Shown here piece after piece: positions 1 through 8,949 of a DNA stretch of 64,000 nt. Where the stretch lies: assembly GCF_010882175.1 (NCBI RefSeq), contig NZ_WKLH01000003.1, positions 620,001 to 684,000 on the forward strand, in the 5' to 3' direction. Each line of letters begins with the position of its first letter. Position 1 is the stretch's first letter. Origin of the DNA: Mangrovibacterium lignilyticum. GTDB lineage: Bacteria; Bacteroidota; Bacteroidia; Bacteroidales; Prolixibacteraceae. The notes beneath the pieces were generated by a model. It did not search any database, had not been told where the DNA came from, and saw only the letters and a list, made by a program, of their open reading frames with translations. A program made the position numbers and the translations under genes.

Positions 1-284
1 ATATCTATACCTCGTGGATAGGGAAAAGGTGGATTTTTGAACGTGAGAATATGCTTGATTTCGCTAAGAAATTGGAACGACGCTATGATGTTCGAATTTC
101 AATTGAAGATGAGAGACTAACGACCTATAAAATCACAGGATCGATTGAACAACAAACCTTGGGGCAGTTACTCAGCGCCCTTCAACTAACAATACCTTTA
201 AGCTATAAAATTCAGGATGACGAGGTTGTCCTGACTATTAATGAGAAGTTGAAACGGGAGTATGAACCTCTAATTAAAAAGTAA
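1..284 (+). CDS. FecR-family anti-sigma factor, C-terminal end (partial)
   Basis: The frame is already open at the window edge (complete codons from position 3), so only the last 93 or so residues are visible and the first in-frame ATG at 51 is internal. The residues before it (YTSWIGKRWIFEREN) and after it (LERRYDVRISI, then ITGSIEQQTLGQLLSAL) match the C-terminal DUF4974 domain of FecR-like proteins. FecR proteins are inner-membrane anti-sigma factors that receive a signal from an outer-membrane TonB-dependent transducer and release an ECF sigma factor. The next gene is a SusC with an STN signalling domain, the usual partner. The sigma gene would be expected upstream, outside the window. 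Confidence 0.85.
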   Translation, partial: IYTSWIGKRWIFERENMLDFAKKLERRYDVRISIEDERLTTYKITGSIEQQTLGQLLSALQLTIPLSYKIQDDEVVLTINEKLKREYEPLIKK

Positions 285-311
285 TTGATCTATGAAATAA
301 TCTAAAAAAAA

Positions 312-331
312 ATGGGAGATTGCTCTCCCAT
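312..331. other. Hairpin between fecR and susC
   Basis: A perfect 8-bp stem (ATGGGAGA / TCTCCCAT) encloses the loop TTGC. A run of A precedes it on the plus strand, so a U-tract would follow the stem only on the minus strand. It is therefore a better terminator for antisense transcription than for fecR. It lies about 90 bases before the susC start and could also be a leader structure. Confidence 0.4.
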
Positions 332-417
332 CAGTTAAAATTCTTAACCAAACCAGTTGAGGTGTTCTTGGCGGTTCCCCTCAAGCAAGTTGTTTAACTC
401 ATTAACAATGCTAAATT

Positions 418-3400
418 ATGAAAAAAAATCTGGATTATTCCGGTTGGCTCTTTGCGTCCGGGATTAAAAAACTGTTCTTAATCATGAAACTAACGACGCT
501 AATCATTTTCCTCTGTGTTTTTCATGTTAGTGCCACTACTTATTCGCAAGCAACGAAGTTTAAACTTCGTCTTTCAGAAAAAACAGTCAAGGATGTACTG
601 ATAGAAATTGAAGAACAAAGTCAGTTCCATTTTCTTTACAACGACGAGTTTACCGACTTGAACAGAGTTGTGTCGGTAGATGCAGACAATGCGAATGTGG
701 AAGAAGTTTTGGATCAAATATTTGCCAATTCGTCGATTACCTATAAAGTGATGGAAAATAACCTGATCGTTTTAACACCATCAGGAAACGAAATTCAGCT
801 TCAACAGGTAACTGCTGTAAAGGGTCTTGTGAAAGACACCGATGGAGCTCCTCTACCGGGTGTTACTGTGGTTGAAAAAGGAACGACCAATGGAACAATT
901 ACGGACTTTGATGGAAATTATTCGATTGAAGTTTCAGCCGGAGCGACCCTGGTCTTCAGTTTTGTTGGAATGCAGGTGCAGGAGATTGCTGTGGGCAGCC
1001 AATCTACAATCAATGTTGTCTTGGAAGAAGAGACATTAGGTATCGACGAGGTCGTAGTCGTCGGTTACGGTAGCCAAAAAAAGAGCGATATCATTAGTTC
1101 GATTGCAACTATGGATGCTGAGAAATTGAACGAACGTCCTGTTAATAAAGTCGATCAGGCTTTAATTGGTCAGATGGCGGGTGTACGTGTTAAACAAACC
1201 AGTGGTTTGCCGGGCCAAGGCTTTAGTATACAGGTTCGCGGTACCGGTTCAATTTCCGCCAATAACGAGCCTCTTTATGTTGTTGATGGATTCCCTATGG
1301 AAGTGTCTCCGCAATCAACAAGTGGTGGTTTCTCCAGTGGTAACCCATTGACTAACCTGAATCCGAATGATATTGAAACCATTCAGGTTTTGAAAGATGC
1401 TGCAGCGGCATCTATCTATGGATCCCGTGGTTCAAACGGTGTTGTGATCATCACGACTAAGAAAGGTAAGACCGGGAAACCTCAGATTTCATTCAATACG
1501 TATGTTGGTTGGAATGAAACAGCCAAAAAGTTGGACGTACTTTCTTCTGATGAGTGGGTTGAACGTCAGGTTGAACACATGAATTATTTCTGGGTGAAAG
1601 ACCATGCTTCTGATTTAGGTGCGACCTCTTCGCAAACAAATGCTGAACGCAGGTCGCTACTGGGGCTTGGCGCCGGTGAATACAATACGAAATATATGTG
1701 GGATGAGCGCTGGATGCAGGATGGTCACCCCGGGTTGGATTATGTAGACTGGCAAGACTTATTCTTCCGGAAAGGTTTGGTGCAAAGCTACCAGTTGTCA
1801 GCCAACGGAGGAAATGATATTGTGAAGTATTACGTTTCAGGAGACTATCTGGACCAGGAAGGCGTTGCAATTGGCGTGAATTACCGTCGCTACAGTGCTC
1901 GTGCCAATGTTGAAGTTAGCCCGAATAAGAACTTGAAATTTGGATTGAATTTATCACCTTCTTTCAGCGAACAGCAAGATCCGAATGTTGAGGGTAAAGA
2001 TGCCATTACGCACATTGTTGTTGGAATGAACCCGGTTGTTGAATCTTCAACCGGCCCACTCGGTACAAATGTTGGAGATAACGCGCGCTACGCCTGGGGT
2101 ACTTCAAGGGTGAGTCCGATTGCTGAAGCAATGAATGTTCAGCGTAATAGCAAGACTTTCAGGACGATCAGTACAGCGTTTGTTGAGTATCAACTCATCA
2201 AGGGGTTGAAGTTCAGGACGAATATCAACTTTGATGTTCACAACAATGAAGCATCCAGATTTACGCCTGCATTTATAACGCGTAACCGTACGGCCAGCGG
2301 GAGTAAGTCCGGATATAACCGGGTTAACTTCGTAAATGAAAATACACTGAATTATAATACCTCAATTGGCAACCACAATATCGATGTTTTAGGTGGTTAT
2401 TCTTACAGTACTTTCCATTTGGAAACATATAGTATCAATGGTACCGGTTTTGCGTCCGACGATATTCCGACCTTAAACGCAGCCACAACGACAAGTGGAA
2501 CTTCTGAGGAAACTGAAAATACATTGATCTCTTATTTCGGACGTGTGCAGTATAATTACATGAGCAAGTATCTGTTTCAGGCCAGTATTCGTCGCGATGG
2601 TTCTTCTAAATTCGGAGACAATACGAAGTGGGGTATCTTCCCTTCACTTTCTGCTGGTTGGAAAATTATTAATGAACCGTTCATGGCAGATACCGAATTG
2701 TTCAGTGATTTGAAATTGAGAGCAAGCTGGGGTTTGGCCGGTAATAACGGTGTTGGCGATTACGACCAAATAGCTCGTTTGGCTTATGCGAACTACAGTA
2801 ATAACGGAAGTTTGGTTAATGGCTTGGTTCCATCGAATTTCGCGAACCCTGATTTGAGCTGGGAAACTTCAGAGACAGTTGATATTGGTTTTGATGCAGG
2901 TATTCTTGGAGGTCGGATTTATACTTCTTTTGACTACTATACAAAACGCAATACTGACTTGCTGTTGAATATTCCTGTTCCGACTGCAAGTGGTTTCGGT
3001 AACGCGTTAACAAATATTGGTGAAGTACTAAATAAAGGATGGGAATTGGAATTGTCTACTCAAAATATGGTGAACCAGTTCAAATGGAAAACCATGATTA
3101 ACTTAAGTCACAACTCCAATGAGGTTAAGAAATTGGGCCCGAACAATACGCCGATTTTAGGTGGAGCTTTCGATATTACTCACAATATTTTGGAGGTCGG
3201 AAGACCGATGTATACGTTGTATGTCGTTCAGCAAGATGGTTTGTTGACATCTGAAGATGTGGCAAACGGTGTTGCAATGTATGGTAACGAAGAGGCAGGA
3301 GACCCTAAATATGTCGATCAAAATGGCGATGGAACAATCGATGCGGACGACAGAACTTATTCCGGTCACCCGAACCCTGATTACGTATGGGGTATTACCA

Positions 3401-3879
3401 ATGAGTTTTCTTTTAAAGGCTTCGATCTATCCATTTTAATACAAGGCCAAACAGGTGGTGTGCTTTATTCTACTTTCGGCCGTGCGATGTATCGTACTGG
3501 TCAGGGAAGTTCTGAAAATACCCTGGGTAAAGCCCGCGATCGTGTTCGTTGGGTTGAAGGACAAACCCTGACTGAAGCCGATGTTGCCGGTAAAGAGCAC
3601 AAATCGCCTTCAACTTTTGGTCGGATTAAGAACACCGACTGGTTGTATAAAAATGACTACTGGAGAATCCGGAACATTACACTCGGTTATGATTTAGGTC
3701 GATTGATTCATTCAGACCTGATAACCGGAGCGAGAGTCTATGTTACTGCCGAAAACTTCTTCGGTGCTGATAAATACAATGGTGGGTTTAACCCCGAAGC
3801 TGTTAACAACAGCGGTGATGACTACGGTGCATTCCCATTGTCAAAATCAATGGTATTCGGGTTAAATCTTAAATTTTAA
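418..3879 (+). CDS. SusC/RagA TonB-dependent outer-membrane transporter with STN signalling domain
   Basis: A 1153-residue outer-membrane importer. The start is followed by an extended N-terminus, then a hydrophobic signal segment (about residues 23-41, ending TTYSQ). An STN domain (about 50-125) follows, then a carboxypeptidase-regulatory-like beta domain (about 134-205). The conserved SusC segment DEVVVVGYG is at about 210, the plug region with VRGTGSISANNEPLYVVDG at about 273-291 and SIYGSRGSNGVVIITTKKG at about 331-350, then the barrel ending in FGLNLKF. The STN domain indicates that ligand binding is signalled to a periplasmic FecR domain, and the fecR gene lies directly upstream. A susD begins 9 bases downstream, so the two form a nutrient-uptake complex. 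An internal ATG at 484 could be an alternative start. Substrate unknown. Confidence 0.93.
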   Translation: MKKNLDYSGWLFASGIKKLFLIMKLTTLIIFLCVFHVSATTYSQATKFKLRLSEKTVKDVLIEIEEQSQFHFLYNDEFTDLNRVVSVDADNANVEEVLDQIFANSSITYKVMENNLIVLTPSGNEIQLQQVTAVKGLVKDTDGAPLPGVTVVEKGTTNGTITDFDGNYSIEVSAGATLVFSFVGMQVQEIAVGSQSTINVVLEEETLGIDEVVVVGYGSQKKSDIISSIATMDAEKLNERPVNKVDQALIGQMAGVRVKQTSGLPGQGFSIQVRGTGSISANNEPLYVVDGFPMEVSPQSTSGGFSSGNPLTNLNPNDIETIQVLKDAAAASIYGSRGSNGVVIITTKKGKTGKPQISFNTYVGWNETAKKLDVLSSDEWVERQVEHMNYFWVKDHASDLGATSSQTNAERRSLLGLGAGEYNTKYMWDERWMQDGHPGLDYVDWQDLFFRKGLVQSYQLSANGGNDIVKYYVSGDYLDQEGVAIGVNYRRYSARANVEVSPNKNLKFGLNLSPSFSEQQDPNVEGKDAITHIVVGMNPVVESSTGPLGTNVGDNARYAWGTSRVSPIAEAMNVQRNSKTFRTISTAFVEYQLIKGLKFRTNINFDVHNNEASRFTPAFITRNRTASGSKSGYNRVNFVNENTLNYNTSIGNHNIDVLGGYSYSTFHLETYSINGTGFASDDIPTLNAATTTSGTSEETENTLISYFGRVQYNYMSKYLFQASIRRDGSSKFGDNTKWGIFPSLSAGWKIINEPFMADTELFSDLKLRASWGLAGNNGVGDYDQIARLAYANYSNNGSLVNGLVPSNFANPDLSWETSETVDIGFDAGILGGRIYTSFDYYTKRNTDLLLNIPVPTASGFGNALTNIGEVLNKGWELELSTQNMVNQFKWKTMINLSHNSNEVKKLGPNNTPILGGAFDITHNILEVGRPMYTLYVVQQDGLLTSEDVANGVAMYGNEEAGDPKYVDQNGDGTIDADDRTYSGHPNPDYVWGITNEFSFKGFDLSILIQGQTGGVLYSTFGRAMYRTGQGSSENTLGKARDRVRWVEGQTLTEADVAGKEHKSPSTFGRIKNTDWLYKNDYWRIRNITLGYDLGRLIHSDLITGARVYVTAENFFGADKYNGGFNPEAVNNSGDDYGAFPLSKSMVFGLNLKF

Positions 3880-3888
3880 ACTAGCTAA

Positions 3889-5397
3889 ATGAAATTAACC
3901 ATGAAAAATATATTTTATCTCTTATTCATATTGATTGCCTTCTCTGCTTGTGAAGACGATCTGGATCTTGCTCCGATCTCTGAGCCGAGTGCGGCTAGCT
4001 TTTATCAGAATACAACACAGTTCGAGCAGGCTGTAAACGGAATGTACAATACCCTGCAGGATTATTCTACTATCCAGTTCTATTTGTCCGAAGTTCGTTC
4101 AGACAATGTTTATTCACCCGGAACAGGTGTTCGCGAATGGAATCCGCTGAATAATTTCGAACATACTTTGGCCACAAACCCATTGATGAAACAAGCTTGG
4201 GATGTTTCGTATTTAGCGATCTATCGTGCGAACCTGGTCATTGATCAGATTTCTGAAGACGTTGTTCCTGATGCTGCAACGCGCAACCGGATGATGGGAG
4301 AAGCCAAGTTTGTTCGGGCGTTGTTTTATTTTGACCTGGTGCGGTATTTTGGACGCGTGCCAATTTACGATAAAGTTGTTTCACCGACTGACGCGTTGGA
4401 GATTCCACGTGGTGCTGTAGCCGATGTTTATAGTTTGATCGTGAGTGATTTGACCGAGGCAGCGTCGCTACTTCCGGCTTCTTACAATTCTCCTGGTAAG
4501 GCTACTTCGAATGCAGCAAAAGGAATTCTTGCAAAAGTTTACCTAACGATGTCTGGTCCTGATTATGGAATTGATGGACCTGGGATGAATGCGAATAAAT
4601 ACTCCGATGCATTGACGTTACTGAATGAGGTTATTGGAAGTGGTAATTATAGTTGGGTGAGCGATTATGCATCTATTTTTAGCTACAATAATGAGAACAA
4701 TCCCGACATCGTGTTCGACGTTCAGGCGATTAATGATGGCGCAACCGGTGATCGTGGTATTGGTACCATTCTGCCGACCTTGATGTACCAGGAAAGCTGG
4801 GCGAGAAATAACCTGCCGTTTGCAGGTGGTGTGCCGGTAGACGGAAGCGGCGCAATTGACCCATCCGATGATTTTCTTAGTTCATTTGAAGACGGAGATG
4901 TTCGTGATGATTTCTCAGTTCTGATGAGCTATGTTGATGAAAACGGTAATACCATCAATAGTCCGCAGTACATGAAGTTTTTAAGTATGGACCACATCCC
5001 TGCGGATCGATTCAACTGGGGGATCAATTTCCCGGTTCTTCGCTATACGGACGTTTTGATGATGAAAGCAGAAGCTTTAATTCAGTTAGGACAGGATCAG
5101 ACAACTGTTGATAATATTATCAACCAGGTTCGTACCAGAGCTGGTGTAGGTAGTGTATCTAATGTTGATCTGGATATGTTGCTGGCCGAAAGAAGACGGG
5201 AGTTTATTGCAGAGGGAAAACGCTGGCACGATTTGGTTCGTACCGGAAAAGTGTTGACTTTGATGAATGCCTGGGCTGGTGTTGATGATACTGCAAATAA
5301 AATCGGAACCATCGTTGCGAATGATATTCTTTATGCGATTCATCAGGATCAATTGGAAGTGAAAGAGGGGTTGTATGATCAAAATCCAGGTTATTAG
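3889..5397 (+). CDS. SusD/RagB-family surface lipoprotein
   Basis: A 502-residue partner of the preceding SusC. It has a lipoprotein signal with lipobox FSAC (Cys at about residue 21), so it is lipid-anchored and probably surface-exposed. SusD proteins form a lid over the SusC barrel and bind the ligand. The N-terminal region has the SusD pattern (AVNGMYNTLQDY, then MGEAKFVRALFYFDLVRYFG). The C-terminal SusD domain has MMKAEALIQLGQD and RRREFIAEGKRWHDLVRTGK near residues 430-450. It is co-transcribed with the SusC and followed by a strong terminator. A second ATG at codon 5 is an equally possible start. Confidence 0.92.
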   Translation: MKLTMKNIFYLLFILIAFSACEDDLDLAPISEPSAASFYQNTTQFEQAVNGMYNTLQDYSTIQFYLSEVRSDNVYSPGTGVREWNPLNNFEHTLATNPLMKQAWDVSYLAIYRANLVIDQISEDVVPDAATRNRMMGEAKFVRALFYFDLVRYFGRVPIYDKVVSPTDALEIPRGAVADVYSLIVSDLTEAASLLPASYNSPGKATSNAAKGILAKVYLTMSGPDYGIDGPGMNANKYSDALTLLNEVIGSGNYSWVSDYASIFSYNNENNPDIVFDVQAINDGATGDRGIGTILPTLMYQESWARNNLPFAGGVPVDGSGAIDPSDDFLSSFEDGDVRDDFSVLMSYVDENGNTINSPQYMKFLSMDHIPADRFNWGINFPVLRYTDVLMMKAEALIQLGQDQTTVDNIINQVRTRAGVGSVSNVDLDMLLAERRREFIAEGKRWHDLVRTGKVLTLMNAWAGVDDTANKIGTIVANDILYAIHQDQLEVKEGLYDQNPGY

Positions 5398-5460
5398 GGA
5401 ATGATAACTATATCTGATTTATGCATCAAATTATAGTAGTGTAGTAGTATGCAAAATCGT

Positions 5461-5494
5461 AGGATCCCGATCGAATGATCGGGATCCTTTTTTT
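5461..5494 (+). terminator. Rho-independent terminator of the first susCD operon
   Basis: A perfect 11-bp stem GGATCCCGATC / GATCGGGATCC with loop GAAT is followed by seven T. It lies 64 bases after the SusD stop codon. Confidence 0.93.
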
Positions 5495-5530
5495 GTGAAA
5501 GTTTCATCGTGAATTGTAAAGCCCAATCTG

Positions 5531-5559
5531 TTGTTTTCCAAATATTTTAATTACTTTTG
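5531..5559 (+). promoter_or_regulatory. Candidate promoter of rpsO
   Basis: TACTTTTG at 5552-5559 fits the Bacteroidota -7 box TAnnTTTG, with TTG at 5531-5533 as a possible -33 element. This gives a 5' leader of about 85 bases before rpsO, which leaves room for the S15 autoregulation known in other bacteria. Confidence 0.55.
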
Positions 5560-5648
5560 CGCAGCTTTTTAGCAAGTTAATTTTAAGCCGTTGTTATTGA
5601 AGGCGATGCTGCGGGTTAAACATTGTATCACAATTAAAGACAAAAATT

Positions 5649-5918
5649 ATGTATTTGAATTCTGAAAAGAAAACAGAGTTTTTTGAAAAGTTTGGAAAAG
5701 GCACAACTGATACCGGTTCTACTGAAGGTCAGATCGCTTTATTCTCATTCCGTATTTCCCACCTGACTGAGCACTTGAAAAAGAACAGAAAAGACTATAG
5801 CACACAGCGTGCATTGGTTAGTCTGGTTGGTAAACGCCGTAGCTTGTTAGACTATTTAGCCAAAAAAGATATCGAAAGATATCGTAGCATCATTAAAGAG
5901 CTTGGCTTACGTCGATAA
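5649..5918 (+). CDS. rpsO: 30S ribosomal protein S15
   Basis: An 89-residue protein of the normal S15 length. Family landmarks are present: TGSTEGQIALFSFRISHLTEHLK in the first half (GTTDTGSTEGQ near residues 19-29) and RALVSLVGKRRSLLDYL near residues 55-71. S15 binds the central domain of 16S rRNA and organises the small-subunit platform. It has its own promoter and terminator, and pnp follows about 100 bases later, the rpsO-pnp order common in bacteria. Confidence 0.98.
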   Translation: MYLNSEKKTEFFEKFGKGTTDTGSTEGQIALFSFRISHLTEHLKKNRKDYSTQRALVSLVGKRRSLLDYLAKKDIERYRSIIKELGLRR

Positions 5919-5929
5919 AATTATTCATA

Positions 5930-5965
5930 ATAAAAGGCAATATTTCTATTGCCTTTTATTATTTT
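5930..5965 (+). terminator. Rho-independent terminator after rpsO
   Basis: The stem ATAAAAGGCAATA / TATTGCCTTTTAT with a short loop is followed by a T-rich run. It begins 12 bases after the rpsO stop and separates rpsO from pnp, or attenuates read-through. Confidence 0.85.
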
Positions 5966-6023
5966 TGATATCCCCACCACCACAGAGACAATTTGTATTG
6001 TTAAATTTTAGTTCAAAATTTTT

Positions 6024-8303
6024 ATGAATCAAGCAATTATTAAGACAATTGACATCGGCGACGGTCGTAACATTACCATTGAAACCGGTCGTTTAGCAAA
6101 GCAAGCCGATGGTGCAGTTGTTGTCCGCATGGGTAATACCATGTTGTTGGCAACTGTTGTGTCTGCAAAAGATGCCAAAGAAGATGTTGATTTTATGCCG
6201 GTATCAGTTGATTACCGCGAGAAATTTTCTGCAGCAGGTCGCTTCCCCGGTGGGTTTTTAAAACGTGAAGCTCGTCCTTCTGATGAAGAAATTTTGGTTG
6301 CCCGTTTGGTCGACCGCGCCCTCCGCCCTTTATTCCCGGCCGATTATCATGCTGAAACAGCTGTGATGATCAGTCTGATTTCATACGATGAAAATGTGAT
6401 GGCCGACTCATTGGCCGGATTGGCTGCTTCTGCTGCTATAGCAGTATCAGATGTACCATTTGAAACACCGATTTCGGAAGTGCGTGTTGGTCGTGTGAAT
6501 GGCGAGTATATCGTCAATCCAAGCACTGCACAATTAGCTGAAGCTGATATTGACATTATGGTTGGTGCCTCTTTCGAGAACATCATGATGGTTGAAGGAG
6601 AAATGGATGAAGTATCCGAAGAAGATATGCTTCAGGCCATTAAAGTGGCACACGATGCCATTAAAATTCATTGTAAAATACAAGAGGAATTAGCTGCTGA
6701 AGTTGGCGTTGTTAAGCGTGAATATTGTCACGAAGTAAACAATGCGGAGCTGAAAGCAAAAGTGGAAGCCGATTTACTTCCTGCTTGTTATGATATTGCT
6801 AAACAACAAATCAAAGATAAACAATTGCGGATCGAATCATTCGCGAAAATTGTTGACGATTATGTTGAAGCCTATAAAACCGCTAACGAAGGAAACGAAG
6901 AAGTCGATCTGGGTCAGGACGAAAAACTGATCAGACGTTACTACCATAAAGTTGAAGGTGAAGCAATGCGCCGTATGATTCTGGACGAAGGTATTCGTTT
7001 GGATGGACGTAAAACCGACGAGATTCGTCCGATCTGGGGCGAAGTTAACTACTTGCCGGGTGCACACGGATCTGCAATCTTCACACGTGGTGAAACGCAG
7101 TCGCTTTCTTCAATCACTTTGGGAACAAAAATGGATATCAAGAAAATTGACAATGTAACATTCCAGGGAACTGAAAAATTCCTGTTGCATTACAATTTCC
7201 CTCCATTCTGTGTGGGCGATGCAAAAACTCCTCGTGGTTTAGGTCGTCGTGAAATTGGTCACGGTAACTTGGCATTCCGCGCATTGAAGCGTATGATTCC
7301 TGAGGACTTCCCTTACGTTGTACGCGTGGTTTCTGATATTTTGGAATCAAACGGTTCATCGTCAATGGCAACTGTTTGTGCCGGAACCATGTGTATGATG
7401 GATGCCGGTATGCAAATGAGACGTCCGGTTTCTGGTATTGCCATGGGACTGATCTCTGATAAGAATTCAGATAAATTCGCGGTTCTTTCCGATATTTTGG
7501 GTGATGAAGATCACCTGGGTGATATGGACTTTAAAGTAACCGGTACCGAGAAAGGTATCACAGCAACACAAATGGACATCAAAGTTGACGGTCTTTCTTA
7601 CGAAGTATTGACAAAAGCGTTGATGCAGGCGAAAGCAGGTCGTGAACACATCTTAGGTAAAATATTGGAAGTGATACCAGAACCTCGTGCTGAGTACAAA
7701 CCAAATGTACCTCGTGTTGAAACCATCCAGATTCCGAAAGATATGATCGGACCAATCATTGGCCCTGGTGGTAAAAACATTCAGAAATTACAGGAAGAAA
7801 CACAAACAGTCATTGTGATCGAAGAACGTGATGACTTTGGTTATGTGGAAATTTCCGGATTGAACAAAGACGCTTTGGATGCTGCCAAAGAGCGTGTAAA
7901 ACGGATTATCGCTCTTCCTGAAAAAGGAGAAATCTATAAAGGTAAGATCAAATCGATCACCACTTTTGGTGCATTCGTTGAGATCATGCCAGGAAAAGAA
8001 GGATTGCTTCACGTGTCGGAAATTGCCTGGGAACGGGTACAAAATGTTGAAGACGTGTTGAAGGTAGGCGAAGAAGTAGAAGTGAAGTTGTTAGACATCG
8101 ATCGGGACAACAAACTCAAACTTTCCCGTAAAGTTCTTCTTCCTAAACCGGAGGGTTTTGTTGAACGTCCTCCTCGTCGCGAAGGTGACCGTGGCGGTGA
8201 TCGTCGTGATAATCGCGGAGGTGATCGTCGTGACAACAATCGTGGTGGTGATCGTCGGGATAACAACCGAGGAGAACGTCGTCCTCAAAGAGAAAGAGAT
8301 TAA
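6024..8303 (+). CDS. pnp: Polyribonucleotide nucleotidyltransferase (PNPase)
   Basis: A 759-residue 3'-5' phosphorolytic exoribonuclease of the RNA degradosome. Domain order: first RNase PH-like core (about 10-145, with [20 protein letters not shown]), alpha-helical linker, second catalytic RNase PH core (about 325-555, with [12 protein letters not shown] and [15 protein letters not shown]), KH domain (about 570-625, [16 protein letters not shown]) and S1 domain (about 635-705, [20 protein letters not shown]). From about residue 716 there is a highly charged tail built of GGDRRDNR-like repeats, longer than in enterobacterial PNPase and likely an extra RNA- or protein-binding extension. It follows rpsO and has its own terminator. 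Confidence 0.97.
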   Translation: MNQAIIKTIDIGDGRNITIETGRLAKQADGAVVVRMGNTMLLATVVSAKDAKEDVDFMPVSVDYREKFSAAGRFPGGFLKREARPSDEEILVARLVDRALRPLFPADYHAETAVMISLISYDENVMADSLAGLAASAAIAVSDVPFETPISEVRVGRVNGEYIVNPSTAQLAEADIDIMVGASFENIMMVEGEMDEVSEEDMLQAIKVAHDAIKIHCKIQEELAAEVGVVKREYCHEVNNAELKAKVEADLLPACYDIAKQQIKDKQLRIESFAKIVDDYVEAYKTANEGNEEVDLGQDEKLIRRYYHKVEGEAMRRMILDEGIRLDGRKTDEIRPIWGEVNYLPGAHGSAIFTRGETQSLSSITLGTKMDIKKIDNVTFQGTEKFLLHYNFPPFCVGDAKTPRGLGRREIGHGNLAFRALKRMIPEDFPYVVRVVSDILESNGSSSMATVCAGTMCMMDAGMQMRRPVSGIAMGLISDKNSDKFAVLSDILGDEDHLGDMDFKVTGTEKGITATQMDIKVDGLSYEVLTKALMQAKAGREHILGKILEVIPEPRAEYKPNVPRVETIQIPKDMIGPIIGPGGKNIQKLQEETQTVIVIEERDDFGYVEISGLNKDALDAAKERVKRIIALPEKGEIYKGKIKSITTFGAFVEIMPGKEGLLHVSEIAWERVQNVEDVLKVGEEVEVKLLDIDRDNKLKLSRKVLLPKPEGFVERPPRREGDRGGDRRDNRGGDRRDNNRGGDRRDNNRGERRPQRERD
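8176..8290 (+). repeat. In-frame repeats encoding the Arg/Gly/Asp-rich PNPase tail
   Basis: Tandem coding repeats of 24-27 bp encode [17 protein letters not shown] and GGDRRDNNR, flanked by degenerate units. Unit length is always a multiple of three, so copy-number changes would keep the reading frame. Confidence 0.75.
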
Positions 8304-8328
8304 TTCGAGAAAATCACAGATAGAAAAG

Positions 8329-8356
8329 ATGCCTGCTTTTGCGGGCATTTTTTTTG
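8329..8356 (+). terminator. Rho-independent terminator after pnp
   Basis: The stem ATGCCTGC / GCGGGCAT (one G-T pair) with a TTTT loop is followed by at least eight T. It overlaps the likely promoter of the next gene. Confidence 0.88.
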
Positions 8357-8367
8357 CACTATTTTTG
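8338..8367 (+). promoter_or_regulatory. Candidate promoter of the small membrane-protein gene
   Basis: TTTG at 8338-8341 and TATTTTTG at 8360-8367 are separated by 18 bases, as in Bacteroidota promoters. The -33 element lies inside the pnp terminator hairpin. Confidence 0.5.
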
Positions 8368-8396
8368 ACCTTGAAATAAACGAACAGCGTTGAAAT

Positions 8397-8882
8397 ATGG
8401 AAAATTGGTATCCTGGATTTGAGAAGGAAGTTGTTAGCCAACTGAAAGGCTCAAATGAAAGAGATTTGCGCTTTTTCCGGATTGAGGAATATTTGCGTAA
8501 CGGTGAACGAGTAGACGAAAATGCGGGAAAATGTCGCGAGTGCTATTCATTCCGCAATGAAATGGAACAAATGAAGGATGAGGTCGCAACGGCAGTTAAC
8601 CATCCGGGCAAAGAGCGCCGTAAATTGGACAAGCTCCAATCTCGCATGAACGACCACATGCGGAAAGAGCATGGATTTTTCCCTCCTTATTACCATACAT
8701 ACATGCAATCGGTTATCTGGACAGTGGGCTGCATGCTTGTCGCTTTTCTTTTAACCTTAATATTCCCGGGACCGGAGAAGGTGGTCTTTTATTCACCGGC
8801 GTTTGCGATTGGTGTCGTCACCGGTCAGGTTATTGGCGGAAAAAGAGACCGCAAAGTTCGTGAGGATAAGAAAAATCTGTAA
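8397..8882 (+). CDS. Conserved hypothetical protein with two C-terminal membrane helices
   Basis: A 161-residue protein with a soluble N-terminal half and two hydrophobic segments, about residues 103-124 (SVIWTVGCMLVAFLLTLIF) and 129-148. A very basic tail (GGKRDRKVREDKK) suggests the C-terminus is cytoplasmic. The soluble part holds a CxxC pair at 46 and 49 (GKCRECYSF) and several His residues (68, 83, 88), which could bind a metal; that is inference. I do not recognise a named family. It stands between pnp and a prolyl oligopeptidase gene with no clear functional link. Confidence 0.8.
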   Translation: MENWYPGFEKEVVSQLKGSNERDLRFFRIEEYLRNGERVDENAGKCRECYSFRNEMEQMKDEVATAVNHPGKERRKLDKLQSRMNDHMRKEHGFFPPYYHTYMQSVIWTVGCMLVAFLLTLIFPGPEKVVFYSPAFAIGVVTGQVIGGKRDRKVREDKKNL

Positions 8883-8949
8883 TGAAAAGCGATCGGGTTG
8901 TACTGATTAGAACCAGACAACAATATTTACTGATCAATTAATTTTACAG

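Noticed and set aside
1493-1870. 125-codon minus-strand frame inside the first susC
   Set aside because: Antisense to a conserved SusC plug and barrel region with no domain of its own.
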